This document shows, piece after piece, positions 25,552 through 37,400 of a DNA stretch of 64,000 nt. The position numbers and the translations under genes were made by a program. The notes under the pieces were generated by a model. That model did no database searches and was not told the origin of the DNA. It saw only the letters and a program-made list of their open reading frames with translations. Source of the DNA: Hetaerina americana (lineage: Eukaryota; Arthropoda; Insecta; Odonata; Calopterygidae); assembly GCA_022747635.1 (NCBI GenBank), contig JAKTNV010000001.1, forward strand, positions 27,073,990-27,137,989. The letters are read 5' to 3'. Within the stretch, counting starts at the first letter, position 1; each line of letters starts with the position of its first letter.

Positions 25552-25596
25552 GTTACCTGATGATGATGTGCAGCATCGAAACCATGGTCGTGAAAT
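25552..25596 (+). ncRNA. hammerhead-ribozyme-like motif at PLE 3' end
   Basis: CTGATGA at 25557-25563, stem II GATG/CATC with loop TGCAG, GAAA at 25578-25581, a minimal self-complementary stem III (ACCATGGT) and cleavage-position C at 25589. Stem I can form between 25553-25556 (TTAC) and 25590-25593 (GTGA). One extra T lies between the first core box and stem II. Short stem III hammerheads are known in Penelope-like elements. Activity here is inferred only. Confidence 0.6.
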
Positions 25597-25649
25597 ATTT
25601 AATCTTTATTTTGGAAGTTTAAAGTTTCTTTTTGCCCTCATAGAGTTGT

Positions 25650-26890
25650 GATGGCCAAAAAGTGTCAAAGACACATAGTTTAATGAAGAAAGGGAGAAAG
25701 TAGTGATATTTTCATCTTAAGACGTTGGTGGATGGATACGGCAAATATAGATAATTCAGTGCGATTAGGAATGCAGCACTAGGGAAACATTTACTTACTG
25801 TGCGTGTATATTCTATTAGGTCTCTATGAAATACCTCCCAGACTCAACTCCCAAGTTAGATGAATGCAGCTGGCAAGCTGACCAACCAAAAGGTTACTTG
25901 TTGCAACCAACTCAATCATGATGTGTCTTTCAGAATTGTGTTCTCATGAGGATTTTTCTACCTTTAGAATTCTCATTACTTCTATTTTAAGATCACAGTA
26001 TGCCTGTTGCTGTTGGTAATAACAAATTCTTATTTCCAAATTTTAAAAACTTGTTGTTGTTATTTCCATATGACACCATTTTATAATTATAATTTAAATA
26101 TAAGTAAAAAGCATCCAGGAATTTTTAATGAATCTTGGTTTTTTATAGAATCATCTTTTTAAATCACCTTGTTTTTAATAAATATCAAAAATTTATTTCT
26201 TGAAGTACTTATGGAAAACAACTAAAATAAACTAATTCCCAATTATATTGATACAAATTGGATGAATAATGATGATATTGTTTATAAATTCGAGTTTTGG
26301 GGTGAGGAGTTTATGCCACAAAAATTTGATAAATATATATATTTATTAATTAATATAAAAATGAGGGTACTTCTCGTAACTTAAAACACAACATTGAAAG
26401 CTAACCTTATGATTCAGCCCTCCAAAATTATGAAAATTTAATTTTTGCCATTAATATTGGTGACAGAGTTATTTATTATGGCCAAGGGAAGGGAAGATTG
26501 GGATGTGAATAACAAAGCAGAGTGGACATTTCTCACTAAGCACAAATAATTCTGATGATTGATTATGATCGGAAGACTAAAATAGTGTGCAGGGAAAAGC
26601 AAGAGCCAAACAAGTAAGTGAACAAATGCATTGAATCTGCCATATTCAGTGGTCCATACTCTCTGTGGCAGAGACTGCTAAGGATGTTTTCCTTTTCCTC
26701 ATTTATCATGGTACTTAAATTTGAAGTTATCACTTTTCTTTTGTGTTACAGAATTTCAGATTGATTTTAAATTTTCAATTATTAATCTGTAAATTTATTT
26801 TCAACTCAAATGAAATATTAATTTTTCTGTCCTTGAAGTAGCGAAAAATAATGGCAATGACCAAACATTTGTGTGGAACTGCACAAAGTC
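25650..26890. other. intergenic, nothing recognised
   Basis: A+T-rich sequence between the PLE and a mariner relic. No gene or repeat recognised. Confidence 0.5.
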
Positions 26891-26899
26891 AAAAGATAA

Positions 26900-27125
26900 T
26901 CCAAAGGTGGCCGGCTTGGCAGACAAAGGTTCACGTCTAATGAGGAAGTAATCGATCGAACAAATGCCTATTTTGAGGAGCTTCCAAAATCCTACTTTGT
27001 ATATGGCTTAAAAAATTGGAAAACACTTGGACAAATGTATAGAGTTGAAAGGAGATTATGTTGAAAAATAAAAAAACATTTGCCCAAAAAATTGGTTTTT
27101 CTAAGGACTTATTGTACCAACCTCA
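26900..27125 (+). pseudogene. mariner 3' relic
   Basis: Only the last ~70 transposase codons survive: RFTSNEEVIDRTNAYFEELP, then after a frameshift [15 protein letters not shown] and a stop. The order matches the mariner C-terminus. No catalytic residues and no clear terminal repeat. Confidence 0.75.
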
Positions 27126-27845
27126 TAGCTTTGATGCTGAAAGGTCAATTGTGGTCTCTGGTACCTGGTAAGTTCACACTAAGTGAATCTTGAAAATAAA
27201 ATATGTAGCACCGTTAGTATTCCAAAATGTGGAAAACTAAAGATTATCATATTTACACTAAAAAAAGTAAGTTCCCATTCTTAAGGTCTATAGTGAAATG
27301 ATACTGGCAGCTTTCAGGACTGATGATGATTGGATTGGGAATATAAGCTTTCTGATCAGATGCATTTACAGAAATTTAAACAGACTTCTTGATGAACTTG
27401 ATCAAAGAAAATAATCAAAATTATCCATAATTTTCATATTATGAACTATTTCGTGTAATGCATTTGATTGTGCATATTAGTTCCTCTCTTGTATTAATGA
27501 GGAATCAATGTATGTACGTTGTCATGCTGAACCTTGTTTGATCGAATGCCAATCTTGCTAAACAGCATTGTAGTTGGTACAACATTCTTTGTGATAATTC
27601 AATAATCCTGCACTAAAAGACCAAAATAAATTAGGCAAAAATTCCTGTGTTTTGAGTCAACTTTTGAATTTGCTGCTCTGGCTCAATTTGTTTCAGAATA
27701 CTACATACTAAGCTATACTCCATACAAACAACATATATATTCGCTGTTAAAGGACTGCATTTTATAAACCACTGAAACATCTAGTGAATGCAGTGAGAAC
27801 CATTGAGTTTCATTTAGTTATCAAATGAAGTCAGCAGTATTAAAA

Positions 27846-28035
27846 GTGGGGATCGAGATGGAGGGGTGGCTATCGTGCTGGCTTCCCAGGCCCGGGTTCA
27901 AATCCCGGCAGTGTTAAATATTTTTCAGTGGTATCTCGATCCCTATTTGAGATACTTTGTGGAGGGCACTTTGAGTAAGTACGCCATCCATTGGATGGGA
28001 CGTAAAGCTGTGGACCCCTTGGCAAAACCTTGTAC
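27846..28035 (+). repeat. SINE family A, 5' two-thirds
   Basis: ggggatcgagatgga start, ggtggctatcgtgctggc (A box), GGGTTCAAATCCCGG (B box), ttcagtggtatctcgatcc, catccattggatgggacgt, ggaccccttggcaaaacctt. The 3' part and CTA tail are missing. Confidence 0.85.
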
Positions 28036-28286
28036 CTCCAAATCAATCAATATGACCTCTGATGCACTCTAAGTGTTAAAGTGTTCTATGACACTCAAAA
28101 AATAGTTTGACATTTTATTAATCAAATTATTTTTTTTTTGTCACTGGAGTTCAATGTCACCATGATTAGCAATTTCCTGGTTTCAGTTTTATTATTTCTG
28201 TTTTCTCTGTCTAAATGAATAAGCTGCAGTTGCATGTACATATTAGCTTGAAAATAAATAATTTTTAGCTGTGTTAGATAGTAATT

Positions 28287-28292
28287 TTTATT
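28287..28292 (-). promoter_or_regulatory. PICK1 poly(A) signal candidate
   Basis: AATAAA on the minus strand about 50 bases past the PICK1 stop codon (tttatt on the plus strand). Suggests a short 3' UTR. Further AATAAA-like sites exist downstream. Confidence 0.5.
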
Positions 28293-28343
28293 TTTGCACA
28301 ATATGAAAAGAAATCATGCAAAAGTTTTATGTTTAGGAAAACA

Positions 28344-28436
28344 TTAGTCATCAAGTTGTCCCAGTAGATTAGCATCATTGCCTCTTTCTTCTTCAGCTTT
28401 GAGTGCATCAATTCCATCTTCTGTATCAATTGTGCC
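28344..28436 (-). CDS. PICK1: PICK1 last exon with stop
   Basis: Acceptor ttatttgatttcag, stop TAA at 28344-28346. Encodes GTIDTEDGIDALKAEEERGN then DANLLGQLDD. A short acidic C-terminus. Placed by frame continuity and context. Confidence 0.85.
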   Translation of the reverse strand, partial: GTIDTEDGIDALKAEEERGNDANLLGQLDD

Positions 28437-31400
28437 CTGAAATCAAATAATAAATACAGAACTCTACAGTTAAAAATGTAAAAATTTTAATTCCCTTACA
28501 ATATTCTTCCAAGAAATAAATTTTAATGTGAAATGTTTGAGTATGAAGTTTTTTTATTAACATTTTATCACTGGTATGCATTTTCTTTAAAAATGTGACT
28601 AATATATCAGAGAATAAAATACTGAGAATCCTTGAAATGAATAACTTAATTATCTGGCCAGTTTTAGCCACTCTAATTTATTATTTATGAATAGGCAAAT
28701 ATTGGTTCTTATTTAGTAATAAAGGAGAGTTCATTAACGATACTTGGTGATTGAGGGAGAGGGGTATATGAAAAGTCATGAAGTATCACCTAATGCGAGG
28801 GAAGGCCTTCTAGTAAAACACCTGTATTGTAAACATTCAGAAAAATTTGGTCGGTTCAAATTAGGTTAGCACATTGTTGAAAATGGTAGAAATGCATCTC
28901 TTTGTTTTTTTATTAGATACTTAATTTTATTTCATTTTCAGTGATGCCTTATATGATTTTGCCCAAAAAGACAGTAAATACAAAGAGTTTCCAGTTTTTG
29001 ATTAATAGAACAAACTTTGCTCTACTTAATTCGGTTTTTACAAACTTATGTTCCTCTATAGGAAATTGTTTATTTTTCCTGCTGTTTAAAATGTTTAGCT
29101 ACATGTTTTCTTCTAATTGGTTCTCATAATTTAACAGCAAAACTCAATGACATAGTAAAATGGACACATATTTGTTAGATACCATAATCACATTATAATA
29201 CACGCTGATTTTAAATTAGCAAAATCAAGAACACATGAATGTTTTAATTAAATTAAAATACCATCCATCAATGATAGCAATTAATGACATCCAATCCCAT
29301 TTTAAAAAGTCGAACCAAATGCCAATATTTAACAATGTCCCTCCCATGAAGAAGGAGAGGATCCCAGAAAGAGGCAGGCAAAAAGTGGCCTAAATCGTAT
29401 CACATGCTCAATGGATGCCATTGGCATAAGGAGTTTTTAAAATAAAATTTTATTGGCTTCTTTTATCAGTTTTTTATGGTGGTGAATTTCCAACAATATG
29501 TTCGCTAGATACTAAAATATGACTGGACTTGAAAAGTGTTGATGTCTCATATTTATATTTGAATTTATGAACTGATTTTTAAGGACATAGATGTAATATT
29601 ACATTCTGCATGGGAAAGTGAAGATCAAGCTCTCAATAAATACCAAGACCAAAAGAATGAAATTCACCATAAAAAATTAATTTTATTATTTACCTCCATT
29701 TCATATACTCTCAATGAATATAAAGTCCTAGCTAGATGTAGATTGACTAAATGGCAAACTTTTACATTCATTTCATTGTCAACTTTGTTATATCAGGATA
29801 AAATTTTAGGACAGACAGTTAACAATAATTATTATGAAGACTTCATAAAACTCTTACTCTTGACTACTCTCCATCACCAATTGTCTTCACAGCTACTACT
29901 ATTAAATGATCTTATCACTACCTGAAACTGACAATTATGATTGCCCAACAACTAACAACTGATGATTTGCTTTCAGGCAACAGTCAAGATGCACTCAATT
30001 TAGTATAAGTTTTAGTATTAAAAGCATTATTCCTGGGAAAGCCTTCCATAAGAAAGTCTTCATTTTGTGATAAGTATAATAAATGTTGGGAACGCAAGCA
30101 AAACCATTTTACGGCTCTATCTCTTAGATTTCCAGCTATATTTTTTATTTACCTTGATATCCAGGTGGGTGAGATTTTTTGCCATATCCCCCTCCTCCTC
30201 TACTTCCTCCTCTTCCTCCGTTCCCTTCTCCAAGCCTTTGCCCAACATGTCTTCACCGACTGACTTGTAAGTAAAAGCCGATCTTTGAAGGTCAACGTCA
30301 ACAGGAAAAAGAGGTGTTCTGTTGATAGGTTCACCATCTGGACCAGCAGGATCCAATATGGCCAATGCTCTCGCATGGAAGCGAGCAAGTGCAGCAGCCA
30401 AGCGACCCAACTGAAGAACTGAGTCCTGGGCACGTTTGGAATCTAAAAGCTCAAGCTTTACCAGCACATCACCCCTCAGTCGAGCAAATCGGGCACGAGC
30501 CTCCTGACGGCAACGTAAGATGAGCCTAATAAATTTAGGAAAATTGTGGCATGAAGAACTTTATCAGAGGGAAAGGAAGCATTTTTTTAATTCAATAAAT
30601 TATTTATTTTAGATTGTCTATCATATATTATTTCACTTCAATGCCTTCCATACTGATGAAATAAGTTGCAGCTACACACCGATATTCATAGTTTCCAGTT
30701 TCAACGCGGTAAAGTGGCTCTTGAAGTGCCGCATGGCTGCTCTCCTCATCATCCATCTCCTTCACCTTGAGGCAGTATGACAAATACTCAAACTTTGCAT
30801 CAGCATACTTTCTGATTGTAAGACGGGTATCTGGGATTGCTTTGTGAAGGTAAGTTCCAAGATCTGAGAGAATCTGTAAAAGAATATTTATACTAAGACA
30901 ATTCTGTCAGCTTTCCCATTTGGGCTTCATTAAAATCTTCTTTGAAATATATCACAGGTTACACCAAATTAATTTTACCCTAGAAGTTCCAGAGTAGTCA
31001 CTTTGATAGTTCTTTCAATTTCTAATGGTAACTGCTCCTTCACTGATGGATATAAGTAATACAAGTAATACATACATTCTAGTCGCTTTGATATACCAGT
31101 TCCCATTAGATCACCAAAGTTAAGCAATGTTCGGTCTAATCTGAAGTCAAATGAGTGACCTCTATCATGGTGCTCTTGTCAGAACACACAATACTGCTCA
31201 TGGGTCCAAAGCAATGGGCTTAAGGTTATTCAATAAACTTTCCCATGAAATCAAATATATAACAAAAGTACCTATTGTCAAGAAAAGGCTGATCAACCTA
31301 TTTTAAAATAATATGTTCTATTCTGTAAATAAATACCTGAAATTGTCAATATGCATCAATTCCAGCTTAACCAATTAATATGTAAATATACTAGGCTGTA

Positions 31401-34400
31401 TATATGCTCGTATACTACCTTGATCAAAAATTTCCCGGAATTTATTCAGAAAATTAAAAATACAAGTTTATTCATCTAAATCTATATTGTCCCCTTCAAA
31501 GTAATCCCCATCGACTGCAACACACTTATGCCAGCGCTTGATCCAATCCTCGAAACATTTTTTATATTCGGTTTTCGGTATGTCCATCAGTGCTTCCTGC
31601 GATTTTTCCATTACTTCCTCTCGGCTGCTAAAACGCGTTCCCCGTAATGGTTTTTTAACTCGATTGAACAGAAAGAAGTCACAGGGAGCCAAATCAGGTG
31701 AATTCGGTGGCTGTTGGATGGTATTTGTTGCATTTTTCGTCAAAAAATTACGAATAATGATAGCACTGTGCGACGGTGCGTTATCATGGTGCAAAATCCA
31801 CGAGTTTTCTGCCCACATTTCTGGTCTCTTTCGGCGAATTGCTTCACGCAAACGTCTCATAACGCCCAAATAATACTCTTTGTTTACTGTCTGGCCTTCT
31901 GGCAAAAATTCATGATGCACTACACCGTTGTAATCCATGAAAACCGTCAGCATTGCCTTCTTTTTTGACTGAAAACGACGTGGTTTTTTTGGTCTCGGCT
32001 CATTTGGTGAACGCCATTCACTTGCCTGATGTCTGGATTGCGTGTCGTACTCATAAACCCACGTCTCGTCTCCAGTAATGATCCTTTTGATGAATGTGGG
32101 ATCGGATTCAGCCTCGCAAATCATGTCTTTTGCGACGTCAACACGGTCTCTTTTTTGCATGAAATTGAGGTCTTTTGGCACCAACTTTGCTGCTACACGA
32201 CGGAAACCCAAATCATTAACCACAATGTCTTGGGCGGATCCATAGGCAATGTTCAAGTCCTCCGCTATTTCTCTGATGGTTAATTTGCGGTTATTGACCA
32301 ACATTTCTTTTACTTTATCAATTTTTTCACCGACTTTCGATGTCGATGGTCTGCCACTGCGTTCATCATCTTCGATTGACTCACGACCACTTCTGAACCG
32401 CTCGTGCCACTGGTAAACGACCGTTTTTTTTAGAGAATCGTTGCCGAAACACTTTTCCAACATTTCCAACGTCCGTGCGCCACTAAATCCGTTTTTTACG
32501 CAAAATTTAATACAAGTTCGTTGTTGCAAATTTAAATCCATTTCTGCAATTGTAAAAAATCGCCAACACACACAGAGATAGATGTACTCTTGGCTACGTA
32601 ACTTTTGCAAATGTCAAGTTATGACACTAAGATTTAAAGGGAATATCAACAACAGATGTACCAATTTAACAAAAAAAACAGAACTCGAATCGGAACGATG
32701 GGAGCGCCACACGGTGGTTATTCCGGGAACTTTTTGATCAAGGTAGTATAATCCCCCACCTCTCCCCCGCACATCCTCTCCGCTCTTCCCTGAGAATATA
32801 TTCTATCTTATATATAAGTGCTTCTGAAGTGTCAACTTTGCCCTGCCTTTATATTGGACAGTGTACCACACCCCTCAATATCAGAATCAATAACCATCGG
32901 GCCTCATGAAAGAATTCTTCCCTAATTTTAATGCTCCCAATCCCCAAACACGCTTTCAAACACAACACTCCCTTTAATAATTGCTATAGTGTACCCATCT
33001 TAGCAACCCTCTCACCCTCTGACCTTCCACTGAAACTCAAAACAATAGAGCAAGCCTTAACCAGGCTCCTGGACTCCTGGAATTGCCCAGGTATAAATAT
33101 TAGACATTGATGACCCCCATCTGCATATAATTTCATCCCCCCTCCCCCCTATCACCATCCATATCATCCCCACCCTTGTAAAAATCACCGTCCTAACACT
33201 TCCCCTGCTAACTCTTCCCCTCAAAAACCTTTACCCACCTTCCCCTTCCATCCATTGTTTCCAGCCCCAGCTTTCCCTTAGTTCTCTCCTTTTCTTCCTT
33301 GAGAAAGGTGGCTTGGACCAACAAAAATTTGAAACCGAGTGAGTTTCTTTTCTTTTTTTCTGTGTTTTTGTCTTTATCCACAAGTGCTAACTTTAACACA
33401 TTATACTTTATATACTTATTTATATATTTTTTTTTGCGTTTCTTCTAATATTGTGAAATTTATATCTGACGTGTCCTATATTTGTGTATGTATGAAGATG
33501 CAACAAATCTCCGAACAAATAAATACATTATTATTATTATTCCATCATCCAAATCATCTATATTTTATGCAGCATAGTTATTCATGCTTAAACCATGTGT
33601 TGTGTAGGACCCATGCACTCAAGCTCCTTAGGCTTGAGAAATGTCTCAGTGAAGTGGTCTTCCTCTGTAGGAACTCACAGTTTCTACAAGACTCCTGAGA
33701 AAGTGTTTCTGATGCCAAAATGCCTGAAACAGTGTCCCTGATGAAGATGGTAGTAATATTTTCCTCTATTGCCTTAAAAAACTGCTGGAAGTGAGAGCAA
33801 TAATGCAGATGACTCATACAAAAGCATTTCAGCAGAATATTCTGATAAATAAGCATCCTTACTTGACTAAAGCGATATATTTTTTAATACAACTATAATA
33901 CAGTAAGAGGAGTATGTCAGCAGATGAAAATCAAAATGAAATCATATTGTCTTCTGCTATACAATATTGGGTAGTTTTTACATACTCCTCCTCATTTGCT
34001 CTAAGGCATCAGTCTGCTGTCCTTCAAGGGGTGAGGTAGGGAGTCAAGGATGAAGGAGATGATGAGAAGGAGAGAGTATAAAGGACACCTGCTGCCTATT
34101 GAATTAGAATTTAACAAAAGCAAAAATAACTTGGAACTCAACTTAAAGAGGTGCTTGGTAATATAAAAACAATTACAATCTTGCCATCCTAAAGGAACTT
34201 ATGAAACTAAAAACCAACACAAGCTGTAGGCTAAAATTGGCAACTTCCTTTTTAAATACTTGCATTGATATCATACAAATTAGGGAAACAAAAAAGTAAA
34301 AATATTAAACATGAGGAAAATTAAAAATATTACCATGCAGGAGAATGGAGTTAAATGTAATAAGGTAACAAAGTGGTACAATCAAGAAACCTGTTGTTCA

Positions 34401-37400
34401 TTTTCAATTACATTAAAATTCCTATAGTAATTAGAAATGTGCTCATATTTTTTTTGCAATGGTATTTTGAAGCAAATAATAATAGTAAGCGGGACCCAAT
34501 AAAACTCAAAAAAGTCAACCCAATCAAAATATGATGGGTTTTGTTGGAAACTCAAGTAATTCCCAAATTTGAAAATCTTTTGCCACTTTTTCATACAAAT
34601 CAAAATTTCATTTTTCCATTTCATACAATTGCACTTAACAAAGTAATTTTTATTATTATAAAAGAGCATTTCAGAGACAGGCCTGGTGTATGAGCTTCAA
34701 TGTGGTTACCCATTAAATTCTCACCTTTGAGATGCACTTAGGTCTGCTCACACTATAAATATCAATTTCAATAATATCACCAAATTATAAACCAAAACAA
34801 TTTTTACAAAAGAAAAGTAAATATTGGTTTGTATTTATGTCATGAATTAGAATAGTATTAAAGGATTATGTCTATGAGAAAGGCTATAATACTTTTAGAA
34901 CTCACTTTGATCAGCTTCTAATATTCCTAAAAACATCATGCACACAATTTAAAAACATGTAAAAGTAGAAAAACCATATTTTTATACTGTAAAATTTTTT
35001 GTAGTAATCCATTAACTCATGATTTAATTATTGAATTGTCAGTAGGTATTTAAATTAGAATAGCTGAAGAATACTGAATGACACTTTTTTCAAAGTGATA
35101 TTAATATAATGCATATTGATATGAGGGCATGAAATAATATGTCACTATTTTACGCCTCAAAAAATATAAACATATGAGCATGTTCATATTAGCACTCACA
35201 GGCCGGACTTCCTTCACCATCGCCAAGCCAATTTTTTCCATTTGCCTATGATGTTCTCCAAACTGTCTGAAAGCTTCACTTGCTCTAGCTTGCGGCTCCC
35301 GAACTCCCATTGCAGAGAAAGTATCTCCAAATGCTGTCAAGTCCAAAGATTTATTTACCATCAGATACAATGCTACCATTTACAAATGAAATAATTAAAA
35401 TATCAAAGCTATTGGATTATGATAATGAAAGATTATTTGTCAACATTTTCATTTAACTTATTTTCTGTACTTATATTTACCAATGAAAATAATAATTCCT
35501 TTACACTTTACATTAGACCAAAGATAATTTACTCATAACAAGGTATGTTCAAATTGAGTAGCTTCAGGCGTGATGTGATGGAAGACAAACATAATGAATA
35601 ACTGATCATAGCACTTTTCCACTTGATAACATTTTTTTATATTTCTAATTTAAAAAATTATCAAATGGAAAAGTCCTACGATCAGTTATTCAAAAGGTAT
35701 GTTGTTTTCAAAGATTCATTTTGAAATATCTAACTGGTAACAAAATAAGTTCAATATTCTTGTCAACTAGAAATGGACACTTAGTATGGCATCTACAATA
35801 TCCACAAATGACTGTGATTGATGACTCCTATTTTCTATTTATTGCATATAATTCAAAGAAACACGCCAGTTTCATCAATCAACCATCACAAGTCCTAAAA
35901 TTAGTACTGTTTATGTATGGTCCACCAATTTACTCTCCAGCTTGAAGAAAGATGGCTGGCCAATTTTGCTAAAATGGATGAAGGTACAAAACAAATGTTT
36001 AATCCCTCTTCCGAGTTAGTCCTTTCTATTCATTCCTAGCCAATATTTCCAGTAGCCTCTAGGGTCACATTAATTGGTCAGGTCCTGACTTAATTGACCC
36101 CAACACAAATCACCCAGGGGGATCGGGATGGGGTGGCTGATGTGCTAATATACCCACCAAGAGAGCCCAGGTTCAAATCCTGGATACCGCAGATATTTCT
36201 CAGTTATATCCCAATCCCTATTTGAGGTACTTTATGGAGAGCACTTTGAGCAAGTATGCCATCCATCGAATGGGACGTTAAACTGAAAAGGTCTTGGTGC
36301 CTTTCATTAAGAGTAGGCTAATGCCAACGCCGGATCTCTCCGCCCTTCCTTTCCCATCCATCCCTAATGGTTCCAATGGCTTTAGCTGTCAGTCGCCTCA
36401 CCTAAAACTACTACTACTACAAATCACCAAGGAATTCTGATGAATTGTGGTCCCCAAAACATTCAAATTTACATGCTCATAAAATCACATTGGCCTCCTG
36501 ACAAGTTGTTTACAATCTCGGTATCTCAACTTTTTGTTGCTACTAACTTACAGATGTGTATAGGGTAAGATTGAAGACTTAATTGTAGCCCCTTAATACG
36601 AGGATATTTGCGAAACAATTTCAAGAGGTGAAACCTCACTGAAAAAAAGTTTTCAGGTATAGTCCTCTGATAAACCTGCCAGAATATACTAGAGTCATTG
36701 GAGGCGATATTAGTGGCCAAGATGATGGTCACTTGTGGCTGGGTTCAATTTTCCTCTCTCTTTCTCAATGACTCATCAAATCAATATGTGATCTCGCTCT
36801 CTTGCCACCCTGGTATGTGCAATGAGGCACCTCACGTCACAATGACTCAAAAACGTTTTTTTATGATTTCATAATTAGCAGCGTATTAGTATTATTGCCA
36901 TTTTATTTTGAAGTGCTAATATAGATTGAAGGATTGCTATTGAGTAATATCTGGTCTACAATTGTAAGGAAATGTGGTGGACATTTCAATGCTTATTACC
37001 CTGTGGATCATAGCCTAACCTAAATACTTCCCTTGCCCTGTAAAACGTTGATGATATAATATAGTGTAAATTTCATGGAAAATCTTAGATTGCTCCAGAT
37101 CAACCAACTATGTTGTATTAAGCTCAGCAACATACAATACTATTTTAATCTGGACTATTAAGTAAACGTGCAGTATTTGGATTCCTTCAATTGAATTAAG
37201 ACAAAAATTTATAAAACACAGCAATGTTAGCCAATCAATATGTATTCAATGGATCACAACTAACACTGCCATGATTTGAAAGGCTCACCTTTGTATATAT
37301 GTAGAAGATGGATGGTGGCGTTCAAGAGGGCCCGTGTATGCCTTAACATTCCCTCGTAGGTTTCTTGGGTTCTTGTTAAGTGACCAAGACGACGGAGAAG

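Larger units (their letters stand above)
23090..25645 (+). mobile_element. Penelope-like retroelement (PLE), degenerate, RT plus GIY-YIG
   Basis: Decayed coding sequence in several frames. Order: an N-terminal region (DCDLALGNRNTGPKEFISME at about 23380, KADKGNMFVVLD at about 23560), reverse-transcriptase palm motif GLAMGSPLSPILADIYM at about 24160, ALNFLDLTV at about 24390, then a GIY-YIG-type endonuclease trace: GVYKLNGTYCNAIYM (24868) and, after a frameshift, IKEHRTCFTKKDNRSQFAKH. AMGSPLSPxxAxIxM followed by FLDL and a C-terminal GIY-YIG domain is diagnostic of Penelope-like elements. Stops and frameshifts make it inactive. It ends in a TATA-like CTATATAAG (25523-25531), a hammerhead-like motif and an A+T-rich tail. 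The 5' limit is approximate. Confidence 0.85.

Noticed and set aside
30200..30433. Minus-strand frame rich in Trp and Arg
   Set aside because: Shadow of PICK1 exon 7 in another frame.
31538..32283. Plus-strand open frames of 84-111 codons
   Set aside because: Opposite-strand shadows of the mariner transposase. Repeated identically in the twin copy at 54490-55225.
33020..33340. Pyrimidine-rich tract ending in ccttgagaaaggtggc ... gaaaccgagt, possibly another retroelement 3' end
   Set aside because: The layout vaguely recalls retroelement termini, but the CTGATGA box is absent and no coding remnant is convincing.
33690..33760. cctgagaaagtgtttctgat ... ctgatgaagatgg, ribozyme-like words
   Set aside because: Core boxes are in the wrong order and the stems do not form.
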